A stretch of 64,000 bases of DNA from Lachnospiraceae bacterium. GTDB taxonomy: Bacteria > Bacillota > Clostridia > Lachnospirales > Lachnospiraceae. The notes beneath the pieces were generated by a model. It was not told where the DNA came from and searched no databases. It worked only from the letters and a program-made list of their open reading frames with translations. Below are positions 35,212-44,186 of this stretch, piece after piece (position 1 is the stretch's first letter; the number at the start of each line of letters is the position of its first letter). The position numbers and the translations under genes are program-made. The stretch covers positions 62,001 to 126,000 of the forward strand of contig JAGPFR010000001.1 in assembly GCA_018056425.1 (NCBI GenBank). Reading direction: 5' to 3'.

Positions 35212-35910
35212 ATGTACGAATATGACATTCGTGTCGGTTATCACCAGACGGATGAAAATAAAATACTGACCATTCCCGCACTTATAGATCTGTTCCAGGA
35301 CTGTTCGACTTTCCAGTCGGAAGATCTTGGAATTGGGGTTGATTATTGCAGGGAGAACGGATTTTTCTGGGTCATCAACAACTGGCAGGTGGAGATAACC
35401 TCTCTTCCTCAGCTTTGCGACAGAATCACAGTATTTACTTTTCCGTATGAATTCAAAGGATTTGTCGGGAAAAGATGCTTCGGTATTAAACTGAACGGTG
35501 AAACGATAGTAAAAGCTGCTTCAGTGTGGTCTCTTCTGAGTACCGAGACTTATCTTCCCGTCAGGACCAATGAACTGATGCATGAAAAATACGTTCTGGA
35601 AGAACCCCTTGAGATGGGACCCTTTAAGAGAAAGATTCCCGTTCCCGAAGGCGGTGAGAAAATGCTGCCCATAACCATTCAGAACGTTCATCTGGATGCA
35701 AACCATCATGTAAATAACGGAAAATATGTCGCAATGGGTGCGTCATTTCTTCCGGAAGATGTTAAGATAAAAGAGATAAGGGTCGGATATCTCTCTCAGG
35801 CTTTTCTGGGAGATGTGATCTATCCCAGGCTTGTGAAGACAGAAGACGGATATATCGTCTCACTCGAAGATAAGGACGGCAAACCATATGCCGTAATGGA
35901 ATTCAAATGA
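35212..35910 (+). CDS. acyl-ACP thioesterase
   Basis: 232 residues, double hotdog fold of the FatA/FatB-like family. Releases fatty acids from acyl carrier protein. N-terminal YHQTDENKILTIPALIDLFQDCS and FFWVINNWQVEI; the second half has NVHLDANHHVNNGKYV, the family's Asp/Asn-His active-site region. A strong AAGGAG site is present. The stop overlaps the next start (ATGA). Confidence 0.9.
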   Translation: MYEYDIRVGYHQTDENKILTIPALIDLFQDCSTFQSEDLGIGVDYCRENGFFWVINNWQVEITSLPQLCDRITVFTFPYEFKGFVGKRCFGIKLNGETIVKAASVWSLLSTETYLPVRTNELMHEKYVLEEPLEMGPFKRKIPVPEGGEKMLPITIQNVHLDANHHVNNGKYVAMGASFLPEDVKIKEIRVGYLSQAFLGDVIYPRLVKTEDGYIVSLEDKDGKPYAVMEFK

Positions 35911-36761
35911 TAAAAACCGGATATAAACAAAAACTGACTGTCGTAAAAAAGGTGGACTTTGGAGTATACCTCGCTGAAGAAGGATCTTCCGAATCCGAAA
36001 AAGAAAGAGTGCTCCTTCCGGCATCACGCGTTCCCGAGGGCACACAGGTAGGCGACAAGCTTGATGCTTTCATCTATCGAGATTCCGAGGACAGACAGAT
36101 CGCAACTCTTCAGGAGCCCAGGCTTATGATCGGAGGACTTGCAAGACTTAAGGTTTTGCAGGTGACCAAGATCGGAGCCTTTCTTGACTGGGGACTTGAG
36201 AAGGACCTTTTCCTTCCCTATGCCCAGCAGACATATAAGGTGGAGCAGGGTGATGAGATCCTTGTAACCATGTATGCGGACAAGTCGGACAGACTCTGCG
36301 CCAGGATGGATGTATACAGAAGCCTCGAGGACAGATCGGATTATAAAAAAGATGATACTGTTACCGGAACACTCTATCTTATAAGTAATAATTTCGGTGC
36401 GTTTGTTGCGGTGGACGATAAGTATTCCGCACTTATTCCCAAGAAGGAAATGTTCGGTGCGGCGGAAAAGCTTGTTCCCGGCATGAAGGTTACGGCAAGA
36501 GTAGCCAGAGTCATGGACGACGGAAGGCTGGAACTTGCGGTCCGTGATAAGGGATATATGCAGAGAAATGAGGATGCCGACAAGATCCTGGAAATGCTTA
36601 AGGCAGCCGGCGGAAAGCTTGATTTTTATGATAAGAGCGATCCGGAACTCATCAGGGAAAAGACCGGAATGAGTAAGAATGAATTCAAACGTGCGGTCGG
36701 CAAACTTCTTAAAGAGGACAAGATCGATATCGGTGAAGGCACCATCTTACTGAGAAATTAA
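35907..36761 (+). CDS. cvfB: CvfB/YitL-family S1-domain RNA-binding protein
   Basis: 284 residues. Several S1-like segments (VKKVDFGVYLAEEG, LQVTKIGAFLDWGLEKDLFLPYAQQ, LISNNFGAFVAVDDKYSALIPKKE) and a C-terminal winged helix (MSKNEFKRAVGKLLKEDKI). CvfB affects virulence gene expression in Staphylococcus; its molecular role is unsettled. Coupled to the thioesterase by a 4-base overlap. Confidence 0.9.
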   Translation: MIKTGYKQKLTVVKKVDFGVYLAEEGSSESEKERVLLPASRVPEGTQVGDKLDAFIYRDSEDRQIATLQEPRLMIGGLARLKVLQVTKIGAFLDWGLEKDLFLPYAQQTYKVEQGDEILVTMYADKSDRLCARMDVYRSLEDRSDYKKDDTVTGTLYLISNNFGAFVAVDDKYSALIPKKEMFGAAEKLVPGMKVTARVARVMDDGRLELAVRDKGYMQRNEDADKILEMLKAAGGKLDFYDKSDPELIREKTGMSKNEFKRAVGKLLKEDKIDIGEGTILLRN

Positions 36762-36845
36762 GAATTCTTTTATTGTAATGATGCCTGTGACATGATATCA
36801 TCAGTTTACATAAAAAGGGAATGAGTATCTCCCGGAGGAGCGCAT

Positions 36846-37043
36846 ATGGATATGGGACTCGTATCAATGGCGGTCAATTTTAAAAACTCTATGAACATGG
36901 CTGATGTAAGCACCGCTGTTTTGGCCAAAGCACTCGACACTAACAGGGATTACGGTCAGGGTCTTGTTGAAATGCTTGACTCTGCTGCTCTTGAGAGAAG
37001 CGTTAATCCCGCGGTAGGTGGAAATATTGACATATCTGTATAA
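36846..37043 (+). CDS. YjfB-like putative motility protein
   Basis: 65 residues, matching the small YjfB family (VSTAVLAKALDTNRDYGQGLVEML), a group associated with motility regulons in Firmicutes. A CCGGAGGAG ribosome site lies before ATG 36846. It stands alone, with a strong terminator after it. I could not find a clear SigD box upstream, so its regulation is open. The 84 bases before it hold no other gene. Confidence 0.75.
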   Translation: MDMGLVSMAVNFKNSMNMADVSTAVLAKALDTNRDYGQGLVEMLDSAALERSVNPAVGGNIDISV

Positions 37044-37061
37044 TGGTTTTTGAACAGTTTG

Positions 37062-37094
37062 TAACACCCCGATTATGTCGGGGTGTTATTTTTT
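37062..37094 (+). terminator. terminator after the YjfB-like gene
   Basis: 11-bp perfect stem TAACACCCCGA / TCGGGGTGTTA with a 5-base loop and TTTTTT. Confidence 0.93.
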
Positions 37095-37182
37095 GCCAAT
37101 TTTTAACATATATTTCTTGTTTTCTTGTGCATTTTTGTGTATATTATGAGTTGGGGTTTAATATAAATGTAACAATTGGCAA
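37093..37182. repeat. 9-bp inverted repeat flanking the upstream region of the CdaR-like gene
   Basis: TTGCCAATT (37093-37101) and AATTGGCAA (37174-37182) bracket the region 26-115 bases before ATG 37208. It could be a looping operator, but the length is near chance. Confidence 0.35.
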
Positions 37183-37207
37183 CTAATATTATTATCAGGG
37201 GCGCTTT

Positions 37208-38308
37208 ATGATATCCAATCAGATACTTCAGGCAACTTTAGACGGATTGAAAGCTATAGCAAGAGTAGATCTTGCCGTCACGGATCCGGAGGGAAGAACA
37301 GTAGTTTCTACCGGAGAAATCCCGGGACTTCTCAGGGATGCCGGCGAGTTTGCTTCATCCGGTGCTGATTCACAGGAAATCAAGGGAAATCAGTATTTCA
37401 AGATTTATGACGATCAGTCTCTTGAATACGTTCTTGCTGTTGCAGGAGCGGGAGAGGATGTTTATACCCTCGGCAAGATGGCAGCATTCCAGGTGCAGAG
37501 CCTGTCCGTTGCTTACAGGGAGAGATTTGACAAGGATAACTTCTTCAAGAATCTCCTTCTCGACAACCTGCTTTTGGTCGATATATACAGCAGGGCTAAG
37601 AAACTTCATATCGCCAATGATACCCCCAGAGTGGTTATTCTCACCGAGGCAGCTAACACCAAGGATATCAATATCCTTGAAACAGTAAGAAATTACTGTC
37701 AGGCAAGACCCAGGGATTTTGTTACCGCTGTTGACGAGACCGATGTTGTCGTCGTAATGGAACTCGAGCAGCCCATGTCCAGACTCGACATGCAGGAAGC
37801 AGAGATCGAAGAGATGACCGCAGGACTCAGGGACGCTCTTGCAGATGCCGGAGCAGTGGGGATCAAGATCGCTTACGGAAGCATTGCATCCGAGATAAAG
37901 GAGGTCAGCCGTTCATACAAGGAAGCAAGAATGGCAGCGGATGTAGGAAGAATCTTCTTTGAGGAAAGAGAGGTTGTTTCATACAGCGGACTCGGAATCG
38001 GAAGACTTATCTATCAGCTTCCCATCCCTCTTTGCAGACTTTTCATCAAAGAGATTTTCGACGGCAAGGATATAGATGATTTCGATGACGAGATCCTTCC
38101 TACCATCGATAAGTTCTTCGAGAATTCACTGAATGTTTCGGAGACTTCAAGACAGCTTTTCATACACAGGAATACCCTTGTCTACAGACTCGATAAGATT
38201 CAGAAGACAACGGGACTTGACCTGCGCGTATTTGATGATGCGATCACTTTCAAGATCGCACTCATGGTCGTCAAGTACATGAAATATATGAAAAAGAACG
38301 AATTTTAA
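37208..38308 (+). CDS. CdaR/PucR-family transcriptional regulator
   Basis: 366 residues. The N-terminal segment (ILQATLDGLKAIARVDLAVTDPEGRTVVST) resembles the sugar-diacid sensing domain of CdaR. The middle resembles the GGDEF-like domain of this family. The C-terminus is the PucR-type helix-turn-helix (NVSETSRQLFIHRNTLVYRLDKIQ). The effector is unknown. ftsE starts 12 bases downstream, so it may be cotranscribed with ftsEX. Confidence 0.87.
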   Translation: MISNQILQATLDGLKAIARVDLAVTDPEGRTVVSTGEIPGLLRDAGEFASSGADSQEIKGNQYFKIYDDQSLEYVLAVAGAGEDVYTLGKMAAFQVQSLSVAYRERFDKDNFFKNLLLDNLLLVDIYSRAKKLHIANDTPRVVILTEAANTKDINILETVRNYCQARPRDFVTAVDETDVVVVMELEQPMSRLDMQEAEIEEMTAGLRDALADAGAVGIKIAYGSIASEIKEVSRSYKEARMAADVGRIFFEEREVVSYSGLGIGRLIYQLPIPLCRLFIKEIFDGKDIDDFDDEILPTIDKFFENSLNVSETSRQLFIHRNTLVYRLDKIQKTTGLDLRVFDDAITFKIALMVVKYMKYMKKNEF

Positions 38309-38319
38309 GGTAAGGACAA

Positions 38320-39066
38320 ATGACCAGAAAAGAAAGAAAAAGAGCCGAGAGAGATCAGTTCATTGAAGAAAACGGGATCATTTATCTGGACGATGTCAGC
38401 ATGAATTACCCTGAGAAGGGAAATCCCGCTGTAAAGAATGTCACTCTCAGAATAGATAAAGGTGAGTTCGTATTCATCGTAGGTGACAGCGGATCGGGTA
38501 AATCCACTCTGATCAAGCTTCTCTTAAGAGAGATACTTCCCACCGGCGGCGATGTTTTCGTAATGGGACAGAATACCAGAAAACTTCGTCATTCCCAGAT
38601 TCCCAAGTTTAGAAGAAATCTCGGAGTAGTATTCCAGGATTTCAGACTTCTCAAAGACAGAAATGTATATGAAAACGTTGCATTTGCGCAGCGTATCATT
38701 GAAGTCCCTTCAAGAGAAATGAGACGCAATGTTCCGAGCATCCTTTCGATGGTCGGTCTTGCGGGAAAATATAAAGCCAACGTCAGAAAATTATCGGGAG
38801 GCGAGCAGCAGAGAGTTGCTCTTGCGAGAGCTCTTGTAAACAAGCCTTCCATTCTTCTTGCCGATGAGCCTACCGGAAACCTCGATCCCAACAATTCATG
38901 GGATATCATGGATCTTCTTGCGGAGATCAATGAGCAGGGAACTACGGTCATTGTTGTAACACACAGCCCCACCATAGTTAACTCTATGAAAAAGAGAGTT
39001 GTTGCCATGAAACTCGGTGAGATAATCAGCGACGAGCAGGAAGGGGAATATGTAAATGAAGATTAG
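38320..39066 (+). CDS. ftsE: cell-division ATP-binding protein FtsE
   Basis: 248 residues, ABC ATPase. Walker A GDSGSGKST, Q-loop VFQDFRLL, signature LSGGEQQRVALARAL, Walker B ILLADEPTGNLDP, H-loop VVTHS. About 15 extra basic residues precede the usual start. With FtsX it controls a cell-wall hydrolase from inside the cell. The stop overlaps ftsX by 11 bases. Confidence 0.95.
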   Translation: MTRKERKRAERDQFIEENGIIYLDDVSMNYPEKGNPAVKNVTLRIDKGEFVFIVGDSGSGKSTLIKLLLREILPTGGDVFVMGQNTRKLRHSQIPKFRRNLGVVFQDFRLLKDRNVYENVAFAQRIIEVPSREMRRNVPSILSMVGLAGKYKANVRKLSGGEQQRVALARALVNKPSILLADEPTGNLDPNNSWDIMDLLAEINEQGTTVIVVTHSPTIVNSMKKRVVAMKLGEIISDEQEGEYVNED

Positions 39067-39955
39067 AACCTTTCTGTACACCCTCTGGCAGGGCATCCGC
39101 AATATGTTCAAGAACGGATGGTACACACTTGCATCCGTAGCTACCATCGGAGCGTGTCTTTTCCTCCTTGGTATGTTTTATTCGATAGTATCGAATGCAC
39201 AGCACATTCTTTATACGGTTGAAGAGGGCGTTTCGGTCACCGTATTTTTCAATGAAGATGTTACCGACGCACAGATCGATGCATTCGGACAGGAACTTCT
39301 CCAGCGTCCTGAAGTAAGGGATGTTGTATTCCATTCCGATGAAGAGATCTGGGCAACATTCGGACCCGTCTATTTAGGACCCGATTATCAGGAGGGCTTC
39401 ACGGAGAATCCTCTCAAGGGTGAGCATAACTACGAAGTATTCCTCCGTGCGGTAAGCCTTCAGGACCAGCTGGTAGGGTGGCTTCAGACCAAACCCGAGG
39501 TAAGACTTGTCAGATATTCGGAAGTAGCCGCATCAACTCTCTCCGGATTCAATCTCATGCTTGTATATGTCTCAGGTGCGATCATCCTGATACTTCTTGC
39601 GGTAAGTATATTCCTGATCAGTAATACGGTCAGAGTCGGTATATCCGTAAGAGCCGAGGAAATCGGGATCATGAAATACATCGGTGCAACGGACTTTTTC
39701 GTAAGAGCACCTTTCGTACTCGAAGGAATCATGATAGGAGTTATCGGTGCAGTGGTACCGCTCGCGCTTATCTATTATCTGTATGATTATGTTCTGAATA
39801 TGCTCACTACCAGATTTGAGATGCTCAGTTCAATGCTAAGCTTTTTGACTGTTGCTGAAATATTTAACGTTCTGGTACCTCTTTCCATCGGTATCGCAGT
39901 AGGAATGGGATTCCTCGGAAGTTTCGTCACGGTACGTAAATATCTGAAGGTGTGA
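39056..39955 (+). CDS. ftsX: cell-division membrane protein FtsX
   Basis: 299 residues: N-terminal helix (SVATIGACLFLLGMFYSIV), extracellular domain of about 130 residues, then three helices with the FtsX permease pattern (FLISNTVRVGISVRAEEIGIMKYIGAT). Partner of FtsE. The M23 hydrolase with a coiled coil encoded next is its likely extracellular effector, as for PcsB/CwlO/EnvC systems. Confidence 0.95.
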   Translation: MKIRTFLYTLWQGIRNMFKNGWYTLASVATIGACLFLLGMFYSIVSNAQHILYTVEEGVSVTVFFNEDVTDAQIDAFGQELLQRPEVRDVVFHSDEEIWATFGPVYLGPDYQEGFTENPLKGEHNYEVFLRAVSLQDQLVGWLQTKPEVRLVRYSEVAASTLSGFNLMLVYVSGAIILILLAVSIFLISNTVRVGISVRAEEIGIMKYIGATDFFVRAPFVLEGIMIGVIGAVVPLALIYYLYDYVLNMLTTRFEMLSSMLSFLTVAEIFNVLVPLSIGIAVGMGFLGSFVTVRKYLKV

Positions 39956-39974
39956 TTTAATCAGGGATCATTTT

Positions 39975-41210
39975 ATGATCAAAAAGAAAATATTCAAAAA
40001 AATAGTATGCTTTGTTTCGGCTTTTACGCTGGCGTTTTCCTGGTATGTTCATACTGAGGAACAGGTTCCCGTACAGGGTGCGACATATACCAACGCTCTG
40101 ATCCAGGAGAAGCAGCGCGAGATTGAAGAAGCAAATGCGGAGAGAGCGGAGCTTGCAGGAAGAGTAACCGACCTTAATGCCAGCCAGAACAGACTTGCAT
40201 CACTAAGAAGCGATCTGAATGCATATGTAACTGAACTCGATGCCGAGCTTGTTCTGATGCAGAACAACATCGCAGCGCTTAATGAGCAGATCATTGCCAA
40301 AGAGAACGAGATCTCACAGACTGAAGCAGAGCTTGCACTTGCCGAAGAGACCGAGCAGATACAGCATGATGCCATGATCGTAAGAATGCGTCTCATGTAT
40401 GAGCAGGGCGATAAGAGCATGATCGATATGCTGTTCTCCGCCAGAAGTTTAAGAGATCTTCTTAACAGCGCAGATTATATAGAAAAAGTAGTTCAGTACG
40501 ACAAAAGCCTCTTGGAAGAGTACAAAGCCAATGTCGAATACATATCTCTTTGCAAAGAGCAGCTTGATCTTCAGAAAGCGATCCTTGATGAAGCAAAGGC
40601 GGCAGCAGAACTCGAAGAGCAGAATCAGGAGACTCTGATCAACGAGAAGAATGCGGAGATCAACAGTTATAATGTACAGATCAACGCAACCCAGGCAGAG
40701 ATCGATGCCTATCAGGCAGAGATTGCTGCACGTGATGCGGAGATAGAAGCACTTACCAAAGCAATCGAGGAAGAAAGAAAAAGACTTGCCAGTGCAAACG
40801 GACTCAGATATGACGGAGGTCAGTTCCTCTTCCCTCTTGCTTCATACAAATATGTGTCATCCGATTACGGTCCCAGAAATGCACCTACCGCGGGTGCAAG
40901 TACATTCCATAAGGGAATCGACTTTGCCGCAGCATACGGAACCGATATCTATGCCGCATATGACGGAGAAGTTGCCGCTGCCTCTTATTCCGGTGCAATG
41001 GGCAACTATATCATGATAGATCACGGTGACGGATTATATACCGTATATGAGCATTGTTCCGCACTGTACGTGCAGAAGGGTGAGAAGGTTGTAATGGGAC
41101 AGACCATTGCTGCCGTCGGATCAACGGGAATATCAACCGGAAATCATCTGCACTTCGGTGTCAGAAGAAACGGAGAATACACTTCACCCTGGCCGTATCT
41201 GGGCAAGTGA
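39975..41210 (+). CDS. secreted coiled-coil M23 peptidase (PcsB/EnvC-like)
   Basis: 411 residues. Signal peptide at the N-terminus (basic start, then VCFVSAFTLAFSWY). A long coiled coil follows (about residues 30-270, rich in AEL/EIxA heptads), then a LytM domain. The LytM zinc residues are intact: FHKGIDFA (HxxxD), YEHCSAL and NHLHFGV (HxH), so it should be an active endopeptidase, unlike degenerate EnvC. Gene order ftsE-ftsX-this gene supports activation by FtsEX through the coiled coil. Confidence 0.92.
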   Translation: MIKKKIFKKIVCFVSAFTLAFSWYVHTEEQVPVQGATYTNALIQEKQREIEEANAERAELAGRVTDLNASQNRLASLRSDLNAYVTELDAELVLMQNNIAALNEQIIAKENEISQTEAELALAEETEQIQHDAMIVRMRLMYEQGDKSMIDMLFSARSLRDLLNSADYIEKVVQYDKSLLEEYKANVEYISLCKEQLDLQKAILDEAKAAAELEEQNQETLINEKNAEINSYNVQINATQAEIDAYQAEIAARDAEIEALTKAIEEERKRLASANGLRYDGGQFLFPLASYKYVSSDYGPRNAPTAGASTFHKGIDFAAAYGTDIYAAYDGEVAAASYSGAMGNYIMIDHGDGLYTVYEHCSALYVQKGEKVVMGQTIAAVGSTGISTGNHLHFGVRRNGEYTSPWPYLGK

Positions 41211-41223
41211 TCGGTAGTTTATT

Positions 41224-42480
41224 ATGAGCGAGCAGGAATTAAATGAAAATGTACAGGAAACTCCGGCTGTGGAGGCTCCTGTAGAAAAAGAGCAGGAAAA
41301 GAAGCATCCCTTCCGTCTTGGTTTTTTGATTGGAATGCTGGTGATGCTTCTTTTGTGCGTGAGCGTATTTTTCACACTTCTCCTTACGAGGCGTTTGTAC
41401 TTATCCGGAGGAGAGGGCATTATCGACTCTCAGACCCTGACCAAGGCAGAGGAAATATATGGATTTCTGGATAAGTATTCCATATATGAATTCGGAGAAG
41501 ATGATCTCGGAGCCGGAGTATATGAAGGCATTCTGGATGCAACGGGAGATAAATACACCGAGTATTACACACCTGAAGAGATAAGGGATCTTTTTGCCGA
41601 TTACAATGGAGATTTCTGCGGCATAGGAGTTCTGATCAAAGTAAGCAGGGACGGAGATTACTACATATCCGGTGTATATGATGATTCCCCCGCCAAGGAT
41701 GCGGGATTTGAAGAAGGAGATATCATAAAGCTGGTTGACGGAGTGGGCGTTGACGATGTCGATAAAGCCACACTGACCGATATGATCAGAGGACCCGAAG
41801 ATACGGAAGTGGTCGTAACCGTATACAGATCGAGTACGGATGAAACTCTTGACCTGAAAGCCATCCGAAAGCAGCTTAAGAAAATTGATGTATCCTATGA
41901 AATGCTGACGGATACGATCGGATATATCTGGATCAAGGATTTTGATGATGTTACCACGGACCAGTTTTCGGAGGCTGTCAGAGATCTTACCGAACAGGGA
42001 ATGACGGACATGGTCCTAGACCTGAGAATGAACACGGGCGGTCTTTTCAGGGTAGCTCTTGAGATAGCCGATCAGCTTATGTTGGAAGGCGTTATCGTCT
42101 CCATAGAGGGAGCAGACGGAGCCATGAAGGAGTATTCCTGCGACGATGAGGATGAGTTTGCCGGTAATATCGTTATCCTGACAGACGGATATACCGCAAG
42201 TTCTTCCGAAATACTGGCAGGTGCACTCATAGACAACGGCAAGGCAATATCCGTCGGAACAACGTCATTCGGTAAAGGACTCGTACAGGACTTCTTCTAT
42301 TTAAACGACGGATCCTGTATCAAATTCACCACCAATCAGTATTACACCCCCGGCGGAACGGCAATAAACGGGGTCGGTATTGTTCCTGAGATTGAAGTTG
42401 AACTGGATATCGATCTTTATTATGACGAGGGAAGAGATACCCAGGTCGAAGCTGCAGTGGAATATCTTGAAAACCTTTGA
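41224..42480 (+). CDS. S41-family carboxy-terminal processing protease with PDZ domain
   Basis: 418 residues. N-terminal membrane anchor (LGFLIGMLVMLLLCVSVFF), PDZ domain (about 125-215: GIGVLIKV, AKDAGFEEGDIIKLVDG), then the S41 core LDLRMNTGGL, catalytic Ser in TASSSEILAGAL and Lys in SFGKGLVQ. It acts outside the membrane. Its position after ftsEX and the M23 gene suggests it may process cell-wall hydrolases, which is inference. Confidence 0.93.
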   Translation: MSEQELNENVQETPAVEAPVEKEQEKKHPFRLGFLIGMLVMLLLCVSVFFTLLLTRRLYLSGGEGIIDSQTLTKAEEIYGFLDKYSIYEFGEDDLGAGVYEGILDATGDKYTEYYTPEEIRDLFADYNGDFCGIGVLIKVSRDGDYYISGVYDDSPAKDAGFEEGDIIKLVDGVGVDDVDKATLTDMIRGPEDTEVVVTVYRSSTDETLDLKAIRKQLKKIDVSYEMLTDTIGYIWIKDFDDVTTDQFSEAVRDLTEQGMTDMVLDLRMNTGGLFRVALEIADQLMLEGVIVSIEGADGAMKEYSCDDEDEFAGNIVILTDGYTASSSEILAGALIDNGKAISVGTTSFGKGLVQDFFYLNDGSCIKFTTNQYYTPGGTAINGVGIVPEIEVELDIDLYYDEGRDTQVEAAVEYLENL

Positions 42481-42501
42481 TCGTTCATATAAGAAAAAAA
42501 C

Positions 42502-42533
42502 AACCCGGAGGGAATCATCCTTCCGGGTTTTAT
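42502..42533. terminator. two-way terminator between the S41 protease and capA genes
   Basis: Stem AACCCGGAGGGA / TCCTTCCGGGTT with one G-T-type mismatch, T-rich on both outer sides, between convergent genes. Confidence 0.87.
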
Positions 42534-42535
42534 TA

Positions 42536-44002
42536 TTATGTAGTTCCGAGAATGTCTTCTTTTGTAAGGGAATAGTTTCCGAAAAGGTTGCTGTCCCACT
42601 GATGAAGCAGATCGAGACTCATGCCGTTGTCACGGAAGTTTGCTGCATGTGTTGAAGCCATCTCTGCCGTGAAATCTTCAAGGGGATATACACCCTGGAT
42701 GTAAAGAGGCCCCCATGTCTGATATTCGACGAGAGGAAGAGCTCCGCTGCTTTCGAGGTCAACCTTTGCTCCGTCCGCATCAACGTGGATGGTCACCCAT
42801 GCCATGCCTTCAAAGCTTGTATAGTTCGGAACCTGGCAGTGAATGAAGTTTCCGAGTGAGTAATAGCAGAGGCCGGAATTTCCGTTTTCCGTGGTGATGT
42901 ATTCAACAGGCTCGACTATGTGGGGGTGAGCTCCGATTATTACATCGGCACCTGCATCGATCATCTGTCTTGCAAAATCTTTCTGATAATCACAGGGGTC
43001 GAATGAATACTCATATCCCCAGTGGGGACACACGATCACGATGTCACATACCTGCCTTGCAAGCTTAATGTCTTCGAGAACTTCGGGATTGATCGTGTTG
43101 AAATCAAGCTCTCTTGTGGCGGGATCGTATGCACAGAGTCTGTTGAGATAACCGTCGAGGCCGTTTGCCCAGGTTGCCCAGTTATGGGAGTAGGTGTAGT
43201 TCAGGATTGCGATCTTTACCCCGTTTACCTCCCGTATTACGAAGGCTGAGGTATTTACCATATCCTCGGGCTCAAGCTCCAGATCGTCAAATCTTGGTCT
43301 GTCGTTGGGGCTTACACCGTATTTATCGAGCCAGTAGGTTGCTCTGTGAGATGACTTTGAATCCTCGTTAAGGTCGCTGTGAGTTCCCACAACGCTTATC
43401 TGAGGGTATTTATAGAAGTAATCGTGAAAATAAGTCAGACCGGAAAGTCCCTGATCGAAGGAGTGGTTGGTCGCGGTAAGAACCACGTCGAAACCGGCCT
43501 TTGCGATCGCATCCGCAGCCTCGGTGGGGGAGTTGAATGCGGGATATCCGGAAAATCCTCTGTCATTTCCGCCGATGGGGGATTCCTGGTTGATTATCGC
43601 AATATCGGCTGCATCTATGAAATCAAGTATATCCTTGAAAAGGAAATCGTAATTTCTGGTTCCGTCTGCCTGTATTCCCTGATTGACCAGTCCCATGTGG
43701 AGCAAATCGTCACCGACCATCATTACATGGATATCAAACTCCTCAAATGGTTCCTCTTCGGGTTCGGGATTGAGGATTTCGACAGGTATATCGGTTCCGG
43801 CCATGGCGTCCGGAGAAGGCTCTGTTTCCCCCGAGACAACCGGAGTATCCGGTGCATCCGTACCTTCGTGGAAGATGGGCTTGATCAGGAAGACATACCC
43901 TGCAGCGAATAAAAGCACGAATATCGCAAGGAAGACACTTACAAGCATCAGCCTTTTGCGGCGTTTTTTCTTTAAATAAGCATTTATATCTGAAGATCTC
44001 AT
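42536..44002 (-). CDS. CapA-family (PgsA-like) metallophosphatase-fold protein
   Basis: 488 residues from ATG 44002, which has GGAG 6 bases upstream; an in-frame start at 44077 lacks a site. One N-terminal membrane helix (LMLVSVFLAIFVLLFAAGYVFLI), a Thr/Pro/Glu-rich linker, then the CapA domain: HVMMVGDDLLHMGL, INQESPIGG, LTATNHSFDQG, CPHWGYEYS, GAHPHIVEPVEYI. The family takes part in poly-gamma-glutamate or other surface-polymer synthesis; no other pgs gene is near. A GC-rich hairpin lies in its 5' leader. Confidence 0.88.
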   Translation of the reverse strand: MRSSDINAYLKKKRRKRLMLVSVFLAIFVLLFAAGYVFLIKPIFHEGTDAPDTPVVSGETEPSPDAMAGTDIPVEILNPEPEEEPFEEFDIHVMMVGDDLLHMGLVNQGIQADGTRNYDFLFKDILDFIDAADIAIINQESPIGGNDRGFSGYPAFNSPTEAADAIAKAGFDVVLTATNHSFDQGLSGLTYFHDYFYKYPQISVVGTHSDLNEDSKSSHRATYWLDKYGVSPNDRPRFDDLELEPEDMVNTSAFVIREVNGVKIAILNYTYSHNWATWANGLDGYLNRLCAYDPATRELDFNTINPEVLEDIKLARQVCDIVIVCPHWGYEYSFDPCDYQKDFARQMIDAGADVIIGAHPHIVEPVEYITTENGNSGLCYYSLGNFIHCQVPNYTSFEGMAWVTIHVDADGAKVDLESSGALPLVEYQTWGPLYIQGVYPLEDFTAEMASTHAANFRDNGMSLDLLHQWDSNLFGNYSLTKEDILGTT

Positions 44003-44018
44003 TTTTTTCTCCGATTCA

Positions 44019-44032
44019 GGCCCGCCCGGGCC
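44019..44032 (-). promoter_or_regulatory. GC-rich hairpin just upstream of the capA ribosome site
   Basis: GGCCCG-CC-CGGGCC, palindromic, ends 6 bases before the ribosome-binding GGAG of capA. The tight loop and position suggest it could limit translation or stabilise the mRNA. There is no T-run for termination. Confidence 0.4.
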
Positions 44033-44078
44033 CCCTAACAACCTCAAAAATATAACATTTACAAGGGTTAAACGCAAC

Positions 44079-44134
44079 TTGTTACAAAAATAGGAGTCAA
44101 TTTTTAAGGGATATTTCGAAATTGTTACAAAAAT
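44079..44134 (+). repeat. direct repeat TTGTTACAAAAAT upstream of the NlpC/P60 gene
   Basis: The 13-base sequence occurs at 44079-44091 and again at 44122-44134. The second copy continues to TGTTGC, making TGTTAC-N5-TGTTGC, close to the WalR box TGTWAH-N5-TGTWAH, and it overlaps the -35 box of the NlpC/P60 promoter. Confidence 0.45.
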
Positions 44135-44135
44135 G

Positions 44136-44163
44136 TTGCATTTTTAAATAATGCAGGTATAAT
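44136..44163 (+). promoter_or_regulatory. SigA promoter of the NlpC/P60 gene
   Basis: TTGCAT (44136) and TATAAT (44158) separated by 16 bases. Predicted RNA start is about 17 bases before ATG 44187, and no ribosome site is visible in that leader. Confidence 0.7.
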
Positions 44164-44186
44164 GGACTTGTTCGACGTTTTAAGAT

